A DNA stretch of 64,000 nt from Natrinema soli (lineage in GTDB: Archaea; Halobacteriota; Halobacteria; Halobacteriales; Natrialbaceae): assembly GCF_028618695.1 (NCBI RefSeq), contig NZ_JAQIVI010000132.1, positions 1-64,000 on the forward strand, given 5' to 3'. Under the pieces are notes generated by a model. The model was not told where the DNA came from. It saw only the letters and a program-made list of their open reading frames with translations, and did not search any database. Positions 17,586 through 26,867 of this stretch are shown here, one piece after another. A program made the position numbers and the translations under genes. Each line of letters begins with the position of its first letter. The stretch's first letter is position 1.

Positions 17586-18386
17586 TGATCCAACCTCGTT
17601 CTACGACCCGCTCGTTTCTCAAACTGGCCGACTAGACGCTGCCATTCTACCGGAGCCATCTGTGTATAATGAATCCACCCCGATCGCGACTCGGTTGGCG
17701 CGACTCCTCGATTGATCGGATTACGACCCCCTTCCCTACGCAGGAACGGAGAAGAGGGCCGAACGACTTCGTCTTGACCGTCGCACCGAGATCCGTGCGA
17801 ATCATCGAGTGATGGTCTTAATGATCGCGAATTGTTCCGTATCGCGGAATCCAAGATAGCGGCTAATAACCCGGAATCGATGCATACTATAGTGTTGCGG
17901 CTCGAACCGGTATCGGTCTCAGCAGTGGTTGGCCGATCGAGAACGGACGAGCAATATATTTACAGTGGTGTCTCTGTAAATCTACGATAAGAGCGAGAAT
18001 GGTGATCTATTGTGCTATATTTCATATGTTCGCAATCGCGGAACGGAATCTGCACGAATCTTTCACGGAAGCGGGTTGCCGTATCTGTCTATCACGGATT
18101 GAGGTGATGGCTTAAACCCGTTCCGTAAAACGGAACCACAAGGATTCGCTGAGCCGTCATCGTAATGGGGCTCGCTGGAGACACCGACCGAGTCGGCGCC
18201 GCTTCCTAACGGTGGGACACTTTCACTCGCGTAGCCGCCGGTCGAACTCGTGGTTCGGCCCCGCCACCGTCACCATTTGTTCGCTACGCGATATCGACGC
18301 CTGCTATCGATCACAGCCGCTCTCGGAAAACAGTGTTCGCCTCGGAGCGATGGGATGGTCGAGGTACCGTCTGAGTCGATAACTAC
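17586..18386. other. Intergenic tract with clustered TTCCG/CGGAA half-sites
   Basis: About 800 bp without a convincing gene. It holds a 7-3-7 palindrome at 18120-18136, an imperfect one at 17834-17850 (gttccg-5-cggaat) and single CGGAA sites near 18038-18070. An AT-rich tract at 17950-18025 contains several TATA-like sequences. It may be the control region of the CoA-transferase gene at 18387, although the ATG is 250 bp from the best palindrome. Confidence 0.4.
18120..18136. promoter_or_regulatory. Palindrome GTTCCGT-AAA-ACGGAAC
   Basis: A perfect 7-bp inverted repeat with a 3-nt spacer, the size of a dimeric winged-helix operator. It is the best member of a small cluster of the same half-site upstream of the CoA-transferase gene. 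IclR family binding is a guess. Confidence 0.4.
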
Positions 18387-19619
18387 ATGACATACCGTGC
18401 TAATCGTATACACGTGCCACTATCAGATGTTTCTGTCATCGACTGCGGACAGGTGATCGCAGGACCGCTGTGTGCAACCTTTCTCGCCGATCTAGGCGCG
18501 GACGTCGTCAAAATCGAACCGCCGAACGGCGAGATGTATCGCAGCTACAGGCGGACCCTCAACGGCGAGCCGTACAACCCGGGGTTCGAGCTGTTCAACC
18601 GGAACAAGCGGGCGCTTTCGCTCGATCTGAAGTCCGACGAGGGCGGTGAAATCGTCCACGACCTCGTCGAGGAGACCGATGTCTTCGTCCAAAACTGGCC
18701 GCCGGGCGTTGCCGAGCGCCTCGACGTCGATTACGAGACGCTGCGCGATATCAACGAGGACCTCATCTACGTCCACGTCACGGGATACGGACAGTCCGGA
18801 CCGATGGCGGACTTGCCCGGAATGGACGCGATGACCCAGCACGTATCGGGCTTCACGAGCCTGCTCGGCTACGACGACGACCGCCCGCCGATCCGGTCGC
18901 AGTCGTCGCTCGCCGACTACTTCGCGGCGTACAGCGCGACGATCAGTGTGCTCGGAGCGCTCATCGACCGCGACTCGACGGGCGGACAGAAAGTGGAAAT
19001 TTCGCTGCTCGAGGCGCTCGCGCATAACCTCGACGCAGCCTACGAGTTCTACAACAACCTCGGCGAGGAGTTGGAACGGGGCGGACGGAACCTTTACTAT
19101 CAGCCGGACATGCTCTACGGGGCGGCCGAAGCGGCCGACGGCTACGTCTCCGTTGCGTTGCTGTTGTACTCCGACCGGATCTGGCGAGCGTACTGCGAAC
19201 TCCTCGACCGGCCGGACCTGCTCGAAGCGGAGCGCTATCGGACCGTCGAGGGTCGGGTCGAAGACGTCGAGCACCTCCGATCGAAGTTCGAGGACTGGCT
19301 CGGGGAGCAATCGGTCGAAGACGCGGTCGATACGCTCAACGAGATGGGAATTCCCGCCGCTCCGTACCAGACGATCGCCGAAGCGGCGGAGATGGAACAC
19401 ATGGAACATCTTGGAGTCTTCGAGGAGATCGACCACCCGCGGTACGAGGAACTGACGCTGACGTCGACGCCGCTCTCGCTCTCCGAGTCCGACGTCTCCC
19501 TCCGCAGCCGGGCGCCGTTTCTCGGCGAGCACAACCGCGACGTGCTCCGCGAGCGGGGCTACGACGAGGACGAGATTGAGCGACTAGTCGAACGCGGCAT
19601 CCTCGTCGAGACCGAGTGA
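18387..19619 (+). CDS. CaiB/BaiF family III CoA-transferase
   Basis: 410 residues of the family III CoA-transferase fold. N-terminal signature: DCGQVIAGPLCATFLADLGADVVKIEPP. The nucleophilic Asp is expected in the LPGMDAMTQ segment near residue 147. The C-terminal part has LLEALAHNL and PAAPYQTIAEA, and the length is normal. These enzymes move CoA from a donor thioester to a carboxylic acid, a cheap way to activate a substrate. A second member lies 80 bp downstream in convergent orientation, so two acids or two steps may be served. Confidence 0.92.
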   Translation: MTYRANRIHVPLSDVSVIDCGQVIAGPLCATFLADLGADVVKIEPPNGEMYRSYRRTLNGEPYNPGFELFNRNKRALSLDLKSDEGGEIVHDLVEETDVFVQNWPPGVAERLDVDYETLRDINEDLIYVHVTGYGQSGPMADLPGMDAMTQHVSGFTSLLGYDDDRPPIRSQSSLADYFAAYSATISVLGALIDRDSTGGQKVEISLLEALAHNLDAAYEFYNNLGEELERGGRNLYYQPDMLYGAAEAADGYVSVALLLYSDRIWRAYCELLDRPDLLEAERYRTVEGRVEDVEHLRSKFEDWLGEQSVEDAVDTLNEMGIPAAPYQTIAEAAEMEHMEHLGVFEEIDHPRYEELTLTSTPLSLSESDVSLRSRAPFLGEHNRDVLRERGYDEDEIERLVERGILVETE

Positions 19620-19701
19620 CGAGGCGATCGCCGTTCCCCGCGAAGTTCGGTCGCGTCGATTCGAGCCGACTTCCTCCGAGATCACTCCCTCGGACCGACG
19701 G

Positions 19702-20895
19702 TTACTGACTGCCCTCGCTCGGCCCCGCGGCACCGGCCTCGATCATTCGCTCGATCTGTTCGTCGGAGTAGCCGAGCTCCTCGAGGACCGCGCGCGTGTG
19801 TTCGCCCTGGTCCGGCGGGCGTTCGCCGAGATCGGGGCGCCCGTCGGTCGTCGAGAACGGCGGGTTTGCAGTTTTGACCGGCGTGTCCGTGTAGAGGTTG
19901 TGCGAGTCAGTGAGCATGTTCCGCGCCTCGAGGTGGGGGTCCTCGGTGACCTCGTCGACGTGCTGGAGCGGTCCGGCCGGAACTCCAGCGGAGGCCAGTT
20001 GCTCGCAGAGATCCTTCCGATCGCAGTCGCTGAACTCGTCGTTCAGTATCTCACGGAGATCGGCCCGGTTTTCCCATCGCTGCTCGTTCGTATGGAACCG
20101 ATCGTCGGTGATCAGGTCCTCCCGATCGATGGTCTCGCACAACCGCTCGAAGAAGTGATCGTTAACCACGCTGAGATAGAAGGGGTCGTCGTCCGCCGCG
20201 TGGAATACTTCGTTCGGCGCCAATCCGGCGAATCCCGTCCCGGACCGCTCCGCGATCTCGCCGCTACCGGTGTAGTGTGCGATCCAGTATCCCATCCAGG
20301 CGGTCGCGACTTCGAACAGGTTCACGTCGATGTACTCGCCGGCGCCTGTCTGTTCGCGCTCGAGAAGCGCCGACGCGAGGAGGAACGCAGCGGTCGTGCC
20401 GGTCCCCCAGTCGATCACGCTCGCGCCGATCCGGACCGGCGGACGGTCCTCGTACCCGATGGTGGACATCAGCCCGCTCATGGCCTGAATGATCGGATCG
20501 TACGCCGGCCATTCGGTGTACGGGCCTTCCTGTCCGAACCCGGTAAGCGAGAGGTAGACGACGTCCTCGTTGGTCTCCGAGACCGAATCGTAGTCGAGTC
20601 CGAACTTCTCGACGACGCCCGGTCGGAAGCTCTCGACGACGACGTCGGCCTGGTCGGCGAGCTCTCTCGCCGCCGCCTGCCCCTCGTCCGTCTTCATGTC
20701 GAGACAGACGCTCCGCTTCCCGGCAAGGTTGACGGACGCGAACATCGCCCCGCCGAGTAGGCCGCGGAACGTATCGCCCTCCGGTGGTTCTACTTTAACG
20801 ACGTTAGCCCCGAGCATCGCGAGGAACTGCGTCGAGACGGGGCCAGCGATCGATTGGGTCAGGTCTAGGACGTCGATCTCTTCGAACGGCTGCAT
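19702..20895 (-). CDS. CaiB/BaiF family III CoA-transferase
   Basis: 397 residues from the ATG at 20895, immediately before DVLDLTQSIAGPVSTQFLAMLGA; a longer frame upstream has non-coding character. Family landmarks are KVEPPEGDTFR, LSLTGFGQEGPY and the probable catalytic Asp in WPAYDPIIQ. It differs from the neighbour at 18387 in most positions outside the motifs, so it is not a recent duplicate. It shares strand with the 3-hydroxyacyl-CoA dehydrogenase gene upstream (220 nt gap) and may be co-transcribed with it. Confidence 0.92.
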   Translation of the reverse strand: MQPFEEIDVLDLTQSIAGPVSTQFLAMLGANVVKVEPPEGDTFRGLLGGAMFASVNLAGKRSVCLDMKTDEGQAAARELADQADVVVESFRPGVVEKFGLDYDSVSETNEDVVYLSLTGFGQEGPYTEWPAYDPIIQAMSGLMSTIGYEDRPPVRIGASVIDWGTGTTAAFLLASALLEREQTGAGEYIDVNLFEVATAWMGYWIAHYTGSGEIAERSGTGFAGLAPNEVFHAADDDPFYLSVVNDHFFERLCETIDREDLITDDRFHTNEQRWENRADLREILNDEFSDCDRKDLCEQLASAGVPAGPLQHVDEVTEDPHLEARNMLTDSHNLYTDTPVKTANPPFSTTDGRPDLGERPPDQGEHTRAVLEELGYSDEQIERMIEAGAAGPSEGSQ

Positions 20896-21114
20896 GTAAC
20901 TATCCCATCGAGTGGGGAGCCCAAAACAGTTTTCCCGAGTTCGCTCCGTTTCGGTCGGGTCGGTGGGTGTGACTCGCCTATCGGCATGTCTCCGTTCCGG
21001 CTCGGCTGTGCCCTCCGAACGGCCGTGCTCCGAGGGGGGGTCCGCGTGACGCATCCGCGTCAGCGGTGATTCCGGTTCGGTCGACGGACCGATCGGCCGT
21101 GGTCGACGACGTCG

Positions 21115-22281
21115 TCAGTCCTCGTAGAACCCCGTACCGACGTCCTCGCCGGTCCGGCCCTCCGAAACGAGTTCGCGGAGGTACGGCGCTGGCTCGTACC
21201 TGTCCGCGCCGTACTGCTCGTGTAGGGACTCGAGTTTCTCGAGAATCACGTCGAGCCCGGTCTCGTCGGCGTACGTACACGGTCCCTCGGGGAACCCCGT
21301 CCCGAGTCGCATCCCGGTGTCGACCGCGTCGGCGGTCGCGACGCCGTCACCGATGAGGCGCGCGGCCTCGTTGACGATCATCGCGTCGACGCGCAGCGTG
21401 TCGAAGTCCTCGCCGTCCTCGTAGTCGGGGCCGTCGCTGTTCTCGTACTCGTAGTGACCTTTCCCGGTCTTCCGGCCGAGTTCGTTGTTTTCCACTTTCT
21501 CCTCCATCAGGGGTGGGACCTCGACGTCGCCCGCTCGTCGAACGTGATATGAGACATCGATACCGGTCAGGTCGACGAGTTCGAACGGCCCCATCGGGTA
21601 CCCGCGCTGGTGGACCATGGCCGCGTCGGCCTCGCGGACGGTCGCCTCGCCCCGTGACACCATCCAGTGAGGTTCGTCGATGAACGGGCCGAGAACATTG
21701 TTGACGACGAACCGGTGGACGTCTTTTCGCACGTAGATCGGCGTCTTGCCGATGTCTTCAACGAACTCGTACGCTCGTTCGGCCGTCTCGTCACTCGTCT
21801 CCTCACCGTAGATGACTTCGACGAGGTCCATCTTCACCGGCGGGTTGAAGAAGTGAAGACCGACGACGTCGGCCGGGCGATCCGTCGCACCGGCGATCTC
21901 CGTGATCGAAAGCGACGAGGTATTCGACGCGAGAATCGCCCCCTCAGGCGCATACTGATCGACCGCAGAGAAGACCTCCCGTTTCAGATCCATCTGCTCG
22001 GGAACGGCCTCGATGACGACGTCGGCGTCCGTGACGCTCTCCTCGAGGTCGACTGCCGTGTCTATCCGAGCCGTGATTTCGTCGACGGATCCCTCAAGCG
22101 CGTCGCTCTCGGCGAGTTTCTCGAGCGACCACTCGATGCTCCGATACCCCTCCTCGACGATCTCCTCCTCGATGTCCCGCATCGTGACGTCGTAGCCGGC
22201 CAAGGCGACGACTTCCGTGATTCCGTGGCCCATACTCCCCGAACCGAGCACCGTGACGTGTTGGATATCCTCACGCAGCAT
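21115..22281 (-). CDS. 3-hydroxyacyl-CoA dehydrogenase
   Basis: 388 residues. The NAD-binding fold starts VTVLGSGSMGHGITEVVALAG. The catalytic His-Glu pair region is VVGLHFFNPPVKMDLVEVI, and NNVLGPFIDEPHWM opens the C-terminal dimerisation domain. That domain is present in two copies (about 185-280 and 300-388), as in archaeal enzymes. It oxidises L-3-hydroxyacyl-CoA in beta-oxidation. A divergent promoter region of 147 bp separates it from the crotonase and acyl-CoA synthetase pair. Confidence 0.93.
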   Translation of the reverse strand: MLREDIQHVTVLGSGSMGHGITEVVALAGYDVTMRDIEEEIVEEGYRSIEWSLEKLAESDALEGSVDEITARIDTAVDLEESVTDADVVIEAVPEQMDLKREVFSAVDQYAPEGAILASNTSSLSITEIAGATDRPADVVGLHFFNPPVKMDLVEVIYGEETSDETAERAYEFVEDIGKTPIYVRKDVHRFVVNNVLGPFIDEPHWMVSRGEATVREADAAMVHQRGYPMGPFELVDLTGIDVSYHVRRAGDVEVPPLMEEKVENNELGRKTGKGHYEYENSDGPDYEDGEDFDTLRVDAMIVNEAARLIGDGVATADAVDTGMRLGTGFPEGPCTYADETGLDVILEKLESLHEQYGADRYEPAPYLRELVSEGRTGEDVGTGFYED

Positions 22282-22428
22282 TGGTAGATACCCTCACGCC
22301 ACAGTACTTAATGACACCGAACTGGATGGCAGTTACCCCACAGATCGGCTCCGGTTGCTTCGGGCGCTCCCGATGATCGGCGGATCGCACCAAAAGAGGT
22401 AATTGGCCGCCCGACAAACGCCAGTTTC

Positions 22429-23094
22429 ATGGTAACTGTTGACACTGGTCTCGTCAAACTGGACCGTTCGGCGGACCACCTCGAGATACGGTTGAACCGA
22501 CCGGACAGTCTCAACGCATTGGTGCCCGAGATGATCGACGGACTTCACGACGTGTTCACCCAGATATCTGACGAAGCCGGCCTCGGAGTCCTGATCACGG
22601 GATCGGGACGCGTGACGTCCGCGGGGATGGACACCGAAATCGTCGCGGGCGACTACCACGAGGAGTATCCGGAGCTCGACGCCACCTTGCAGGACGTGTA
22701 TCGATTGATCGAGACCCATCCTGGCCCGGTCGCGATCGCCGGTAAGGGTGCGCTGGTTGGCGCGGCAGCGATCGTCTCGCTCTCCTGCGAGTTCGTCGTC
22801 CTCAGCGACGACGCGACGTTCGTCATTCCTGAGGTGAAATACGGGATCGCCTCGTGCCGCGCCGCCGACCAGTTACTCGACCTCGTTGGTCGGAAGCCGG
22901 CGGCCGAGCTGCTGTTGACCGGCGAGGAGATCGACGCCCGACGGGTGCGGTCGCTCGAGCTCGCGACCGACGTCGTCCCCGCCGATTCGGTCGAAGGCCG
23001 CGCTCGAGAGCTGCTCGCGACCGTCGGTGAAAACGACGACGAGACCGTCACACAGCTGATCGAACTATTGAATCGGCGGGGGGACGAGGCATGA
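22429..23094 (+). CDS. Enoyl-CoA hydratase/isomerase family protein
   Basis: A short crotonase of 221 residues. It has the LNRPDSLNALVPEM start, an oxyanion-hole segment altered to VTSAGMDTE, and GKGALVGAAAIVSLSCEFVVLSDD. At the two positions where hydratases carry Glu, the first (usually GCELA) is Ala/Ile and the second is Glu in PEVKYG. It is therefore probably not a classical hydratase; isomerase, hydrolase or ring-cleaving activity are options. Its stop overlaps the acyl-CoA synthetase start by 4 nt (ATGA). Confidence 0.85.
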   Translation: MVTVDTGLVKLDRSADHLEIRLNRPDSLNALVPEMIDGLHDVFTQISDEAGLGVLITGSGRVTSAGMDTEIVAGDYHEEYPELDATLQDVYRLIETHPGPVAIAGKGALVGAAAIVSLSCEFVVLSDDATFVIPEVKYGIASCRAADQLLDLVGRKPAAELLLTGEEIDARRVRSLELATDVVPADSVEGRARELLATVGENDDETVTQLIELLNRRGDEA

Positions 23095-24809
23095 GCGACG
23101 TCCCGCCGCCGGACGAAACGTTCGAGGTGACCCGGGACGGCTGGCCCGACGATCTCCCGCGGACGCTGTCGTTTCCCGCCGGCCGACGGCCGATCCACGA
23201 GTACGTTCGCGTCCACGCCCAGGACCGTCCCGAGGAACCGGCCGTGACGTTCTACGGTCGGACGCTCTCGTGGCGCGAGGTGGATTCCCTTGCCGGAGCG
23301 TTCGCAGAATCGATGCGCACACGCGGCTACGGCCGGGGAGACGTCTGCGGGATCTTCCTCCAGAACTCGCCGCAGTTTCTCGTCGCCTACTACGGCGCTC
23401 AGCGGGCCGGGATGACCGTCACACCGATCAATCCGCAGTTCAAGTCGCCCGCGGTCGCCAGACAGCTCGACGACAGCGGCACCGACGTGCTGGTGACCCA
23501 CACCGATTCGCTCGGCATCGCACGTGAGTCGAGCTCTGAGGCGGATGTCTCCGATATCGTCGCGACGGCGTACGGCGAATTCACCGGGAACACCGCCGCG
23601 TCGCTCCTACCGTCGGTCGTCGCCAACGAGTCGTCGGTCGACGCGGCGGTCAGCGACGAAACGCCCCTCCGGGAATTGCTCGAGGAAGCGCACTCGGTCG
23701 ACTTGCCCGATATCGCGCTCGACGAGACGGCCCTGCTCCAGTACACGGGCGGCACGACCGGGCTGCCGAAGGGGTGTGTCCACACCCACTGGAATCTGCT
23801 GTTCAAAGCGACGACGACCGCGCAGGTCCGCGGGTACGGGTCGCCGGACGTACTTCTCGGGACGATGCCGCTGTTCCACGTCGCGGGGAAACAACGGTAC
23901 TGCGACGCCCTGGCAGTGACGGGCTGTCACGTAGTCCTCCTCGCCCGGTACGATCCCGAAGCAGTGATGGCGGCGATCGACGAACGCGAGGTCACCTCAA
24001 CGTGGCTCGCGGTGCCGTCGATACAGGAGATCGTCGACCATCCCGATGTCGAGCGGTACGACCTCACCTCGCTGTCGGAGCGACGCGAGTTCACCAACTG
24101 TTCGAGCTTCGGGACGACGCTGACGCGGGAGCTGAGCGACGCGTGGGAGGGGCTGACCGGTGCCTACGTCCAGGAGTCGGGCTACGGCCTCACGGAAACG
24201 CATACGACGGACACGCACACGTGCGGCGACTCCCGGATCGAACCCGGGTTCGTCGGCCAGCCGTGTTACGGGGTCGAGATCGAAATCCGTGACTTCGAGA
24301 CGAACGAACCGCTCCCGGCCGGTGAACCGGGGGAGATCGTCCTCCGATCGCCCTCGACGATGGACGGCTACCTGAATCGAGCGGACGCGACGGACGACGT
24401 CCTCGAATCGGACGGCTTCCTCCACACCGGCGACGTCGGGCGACTGACCGACGGCGGATACCTATACTTTCTCGGGCGGCGGAAAGACACGCTCAAGGTG
24501 TCCGGCCACACCGTCTCGCCCCGCGAGGTCGAGGTCGTGCTCGCGGAACACGACGCCGTCGACGACGTCATCGTCGTCGGCGCGCCCCACGAGCGACGCG
24601 GCTCGGTGCTCGAGGCCCACGTCATCCCGACCAACGAGACGATAACGGAGACGCGACTCGAGGAAGCGATCCTCGAGTTCGCCAAGCGGAACCTCGCGGA
24701 GTATAAGGTTCCGAAGCGGGTCGTTCGTCGCGACTCGTTCCCCCGGACCGATGTCGGGAAGATCGACCGCGTCGCTTATCGAAAGAAGCTTCCGGACGGC
24801 TATCAGTAG
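23091..24809 (+). CDS. AMP-forming acyl-CoA synthetase
   Basis: 572 residues of the ANL adenylate-forming superfamily. The phosphate-binding loop YTGGTTGLPKG lies at 218-228, followed by ESGYGLTETHT (motif A5), HTGDVGRLTDGGYLYFLGR (hinge region) and the C-terminal catalytic lysine in DVGKIDR. It activates a carboxylic acid with ATP and CoA. Translational coupling to the crotonase gene supports a shared pathway. Substrate size is not predictable; the family spans medium-chain, aromatic and cyclic acids. Confidence 0.93.
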   Translation: MSDVPPPDETFEVTRDGWPDDLPRTLSFPAGRRPIHEYVRVHAQDRPEEPAVTFYGRTLSWREVDSLAGAFAESMRTRGYGRGDVCGIFLQNSPQFLVAYYGAQRAGMTVTPINPQFKSPAVARQLDDSGTDVLVTHTDSLGIARESSSEADVSDIVATAYGEFTGNTAASLLPSVVANESSVDAAVSDETPLRELLEEAHSVDLPDIALDETALLQYTGGTTGLPKGCVHTHWNLLFKATTTAQVRGYGSPDVLLGTMPLFHVAGKQRYCDALAVTGCHVVLLARYDPEAVMAAIDEREVTSTWLAVPSIQEIVDHPDVERYDLTSLSERREFTNCSSFGTTLTRELSDAWEGLTGAYVQESGYGLTETHTTDTHTCGDSRIEPGFVGQPCYGVEIEIRDFETNEPLPAGEPGEIVLRSPSTMDGYLNRADATDDVLESDGFLHTGDVGRLTDGGYLYFLGRRKDTLKVSGHTVSPREVEVVLAEHDAVDDVIVVGAPHERRGSVLEAHVIPTNETITETRLEEAILEFAKRNLAEYKVPKRVVRRDSFPRTDVGKIDRVAYRKKLPDGYQ

Positions 24810-24815
24810 CCGTCC

Positions 24816-25000
24816 TCACCGCATCAGTTCTCCGCCGGTAACCGTGCGCGTCTCGACGGTGACGAACCGCGCATCGCGGAGATACGCGACCGCGTTCGCG
24901 ACGTCGTAGCCGTCTCGAGCGTACTTGCAACCGATGTCTCGACCGATGCCTCTGGACCAACCGGTGACGAGTGCTGCGGGTATCACTCCGATATCGGCCG
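24816..25000 (-). pseudogene. SDR remnant with a large internal deletion
   Basis: On the minus strand the frame reads ALVTGWSRGIGRDIGCKYARDG, the TGxxxGxG NAD-binding start of a short-chain dehydrogenase. It then runs straight into VANAVAYLRDARFVTVETRT and ends at 24816-24818, which is the C-terminal end of an SDR. About 170 residues between are missing, including the Ser-Tyr-Lys triad, so it cannot be catalytic. The frame is kept across the junction. It lies between the acyl-CoA synthetase and DUF35 genes. Confidence 0.6.
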
Positions 25001-25111
25001 CCTCGATAGTAACCCTTCCGCCGCGGGGACCGTCCGGTTCCCGCGTGGATCGCACCGCGTCGACCGTTCGTGTTCGCCGGGTCGCGATACCGGGTGGACG
25101 CTCCCCGTCGG

Positions 25112-25528
25112 CTACGGCTCTGTCGGGACGAAAACGGGGACGCCGATTCCGCCCTCGTCGGTCGGGACGAACCGGGCCTCCACCGGTATGCCAACTTCGA
25201 CGTCCTCGGGGCGACAGCCGACGACGTTCGTGACCATTCGGGGGCCCTCCTTGAGTTCCACGTACGCGAAGACGACCGGCAGATCGTCCTCCGGCCAGTA
25301 GCCGAGGTGTCGCTGGACCGCAAACGAGTACACTGTGCCGGCACCCGACGCCTCTCGCCACTCCGCGTCGGCGAAGCAGTCCGGACAGAGGGCGCTCGGG
25401 TAGTGGTAGACGAGCCCACAATCGGGACACTCGCGCACGAGCAACCGTCCGTCTGCGGCGGCCGACCAGAACGGCTCGGTCTCGGGGGTCACCGATGGTA
25501 CCGGCCGCGGCTCCCAGGCGTCCATCAT
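25112..25528 (-). CDS. DUF35 OB-fold protein with zinc ribbon
   Basis: 138 residues. The N-terminal rubredoxin-like zinc ribbon has CPDC and CPDC knuckles 12 residues apart (about 34-51). The OB-fold continues with GTVYSFAVQRHLGYWPEDDLPVVFAYVEL. Such proteins are obligate partners of thiolase-like enzymes, which lie immediately upstream; the start codons overlap the upstream stop (25525-25528). DUF35 subunits are known in archaeal HMG-CoA synthase/thiolase complexes and in the steroid aldolase Ltp2-ChsH2 complex. Start may be Met1 or Met2. Confidence 0.9.
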   Translation of the reverse strand: MMDAWEPRPVPSVTPETEPFWSAAADGRLLVRECPDCGLVYHYPSALCPDCFADAEWREASGAGTVYSFAVQRHLGYWPEDDLPVVFAYVELKEGPRMVTNVVGCRPEDVEVGIPVEARFVPTDEGGIGVPVFVPTEP

Positions 25529-26691
25529 CGGTCTTCCCTCCCGAGGACCGCGGTGATCGAGCCGTGTCTCGTTCCGAGGCTGCCGCCGGTCCCGTGTGCG
25601 AGGGCGATGTCAGCGTCGATCTGGACCTCCTCGTTGGCCTCGCCGCGAAGCTGTCGTACCGCTTCGATTACCTTCGTCATTCCGCCTCTGTTTCCGGGGT
25701 GGTTCGAACAGAGCCCGCCGCCGTCCGTATTGAAGGGAAGTTCACCGTCCGGCGCCTGTAAGGTGCCCCCCTCAACGAACTTCCCGCCCTCGCCCTTCTC
25801 GCAGAAGCCCAAGTCCTCGAGGGTCTGGAGGACGGTGATCGTGAAGGAGTCGTAGATCGATGCGTAATCGACGTGCTCCGGGCCGATCCCCGCCTCCTCG
25901 AACGCGCGCGGTCCCGACTCCCGAGCGGCGGTGTGGGTCAGGTCGATGCGGCCGCCATCGAAGTGGCCGATCGACTCGCCGTGGCCAAGGATCTTGACGC
26001 ACTCTCGCTCGAGGTCGCTGCGAACGTCCTCAGAGACGACGATTAGCGCCCCGCCCCCGTCGGTGACGACACAGCAGTCGAGCAGGTGCAGCGGGTCCGC
26101 CACCGGTCGCGAGTTGATCACGTTCTCGACCGTCACCGGCTCTCGAAAGAGCGCGTGTTCATTGTACTGCGCGTGCCGGGACGCCGCGACCCGGATCTCG
26201 GCGAGTTGCTCCCGCGTCGTTCCGTACTCGTGCATGTGACGCCGGGCGGCAACAGCGTACTTCGAGAGGGTCGTTGCGCCGTAGGTCACCTCGAACCCGT
26301 CCTGATAGGTGTTGAACTCGGCGCCGCCGTCGTTCGAGCCCGTCCGCGGCCGCCCGGCGAGGGTGATGAGTGCGACGTCGCACCGATCCCTGCGGATCGC
26401 ATCCATCGCGTGTCCGACGTGGCCGACGTAAGAGGAGCCGCCCCAGTCAGTCGTCTCCGCGTAACTCACGTCGAGTCCCAGGTAGTCGGCCATGATCAGC
26501 GGCGTGAGCCCGCGGTCGTACCACGGCATTCCGGCGGTAAAGTAGCCGTCAACGTCGTCCTTCTCGAGGCCGGCGTCGTCGATCGCGCCGCGAGCGACCT
26601 CGGCATGTAACTGCATCGTCGACTTGTCGGGCGCCTCTCTCGTCGGGTGTTCGTACGCACCCGCTATGTACACTGATTCCGAATCGGCCAT
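25525..26691 (-). CDS. Thiolase-like protein lacking the nucleophilic Cys, likely Ltp2-type aldolase
   Basis: 388 residues from the ATG at 26691. The fold is thiolase-like, but the position of the acyl-accepting Cys reads TDWGGSSYVGH (about 81-91), with Ser/Gly instead of Cys. Segments VDYASIYDSFTITVLQTLED and NTDGGGLCSNHPGNRGG match the SCP-x/Ltp group. Relatives such as actinobacterial Ltp2 do not thiolyse; they catalyse a retro-aldol cleavage of side-chain CoA esters and need a DUF35 partner, as found here downstream. A Cys occurs at GGGLCSNHPG but in a different place. A retro-aldolase role is inference; a degenerate thiolase remains possible. Confidence 0.82.
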   Translation of the reverse strand: MADSESVYIAGAYEHPTREAPDKSTMQLHAEVARGAIDDAGLEKDDVDGYFTAGMPWYDRGLTPLIMADYLGLDVSYAETTDWGGSSYVGHVGHAMDAIRRDRCDVALITLAGRPRTGSNDGGAEFNTYQDGFEVTYGATTLSKYAVAARRHMHEYGTTREQLAEIRVAASRHAQYNEHALFREPVTVENVINSRPVADPLHLLDCCVVTDGGGALIVVSEDVRSDLERECVKILGHGESIGHFDGGRIDLTHTAARESGPRAFEEAGIGPEHVDYASIYDSFTITVLQTLEDLGFCEKGEGGKFVEGGTLQAPDGELPFNTDGGGLCSNHPGNRGGMTKVIEAVRQLRGEANEEVQIDADIALAHGTGGSLGTRHGSITAVLGREDR

Positions 26692-26867
26692 GCGCCGAAC
26701 CACTCGGCGCTGGTACGCAAATATTGTTATGAGACATCACGTGACGCACCGTTATGATACCCGGTCGACGTCGTGAAACGTCGGTCGAATACCGAGACGA
26801 CTCGACGCGACGTCTCCGATGAAAAACGGCTACGTCGATCGGACTCGGTTTCGAAAACCGTCCGCCC

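Noticed and set aside
18492..19532. A 346-codon minus-strand frame opposite the CoA-transferase
   Set aside because: Antisense shadow of a well-supported gene, rich in Arg and Val, no motif.
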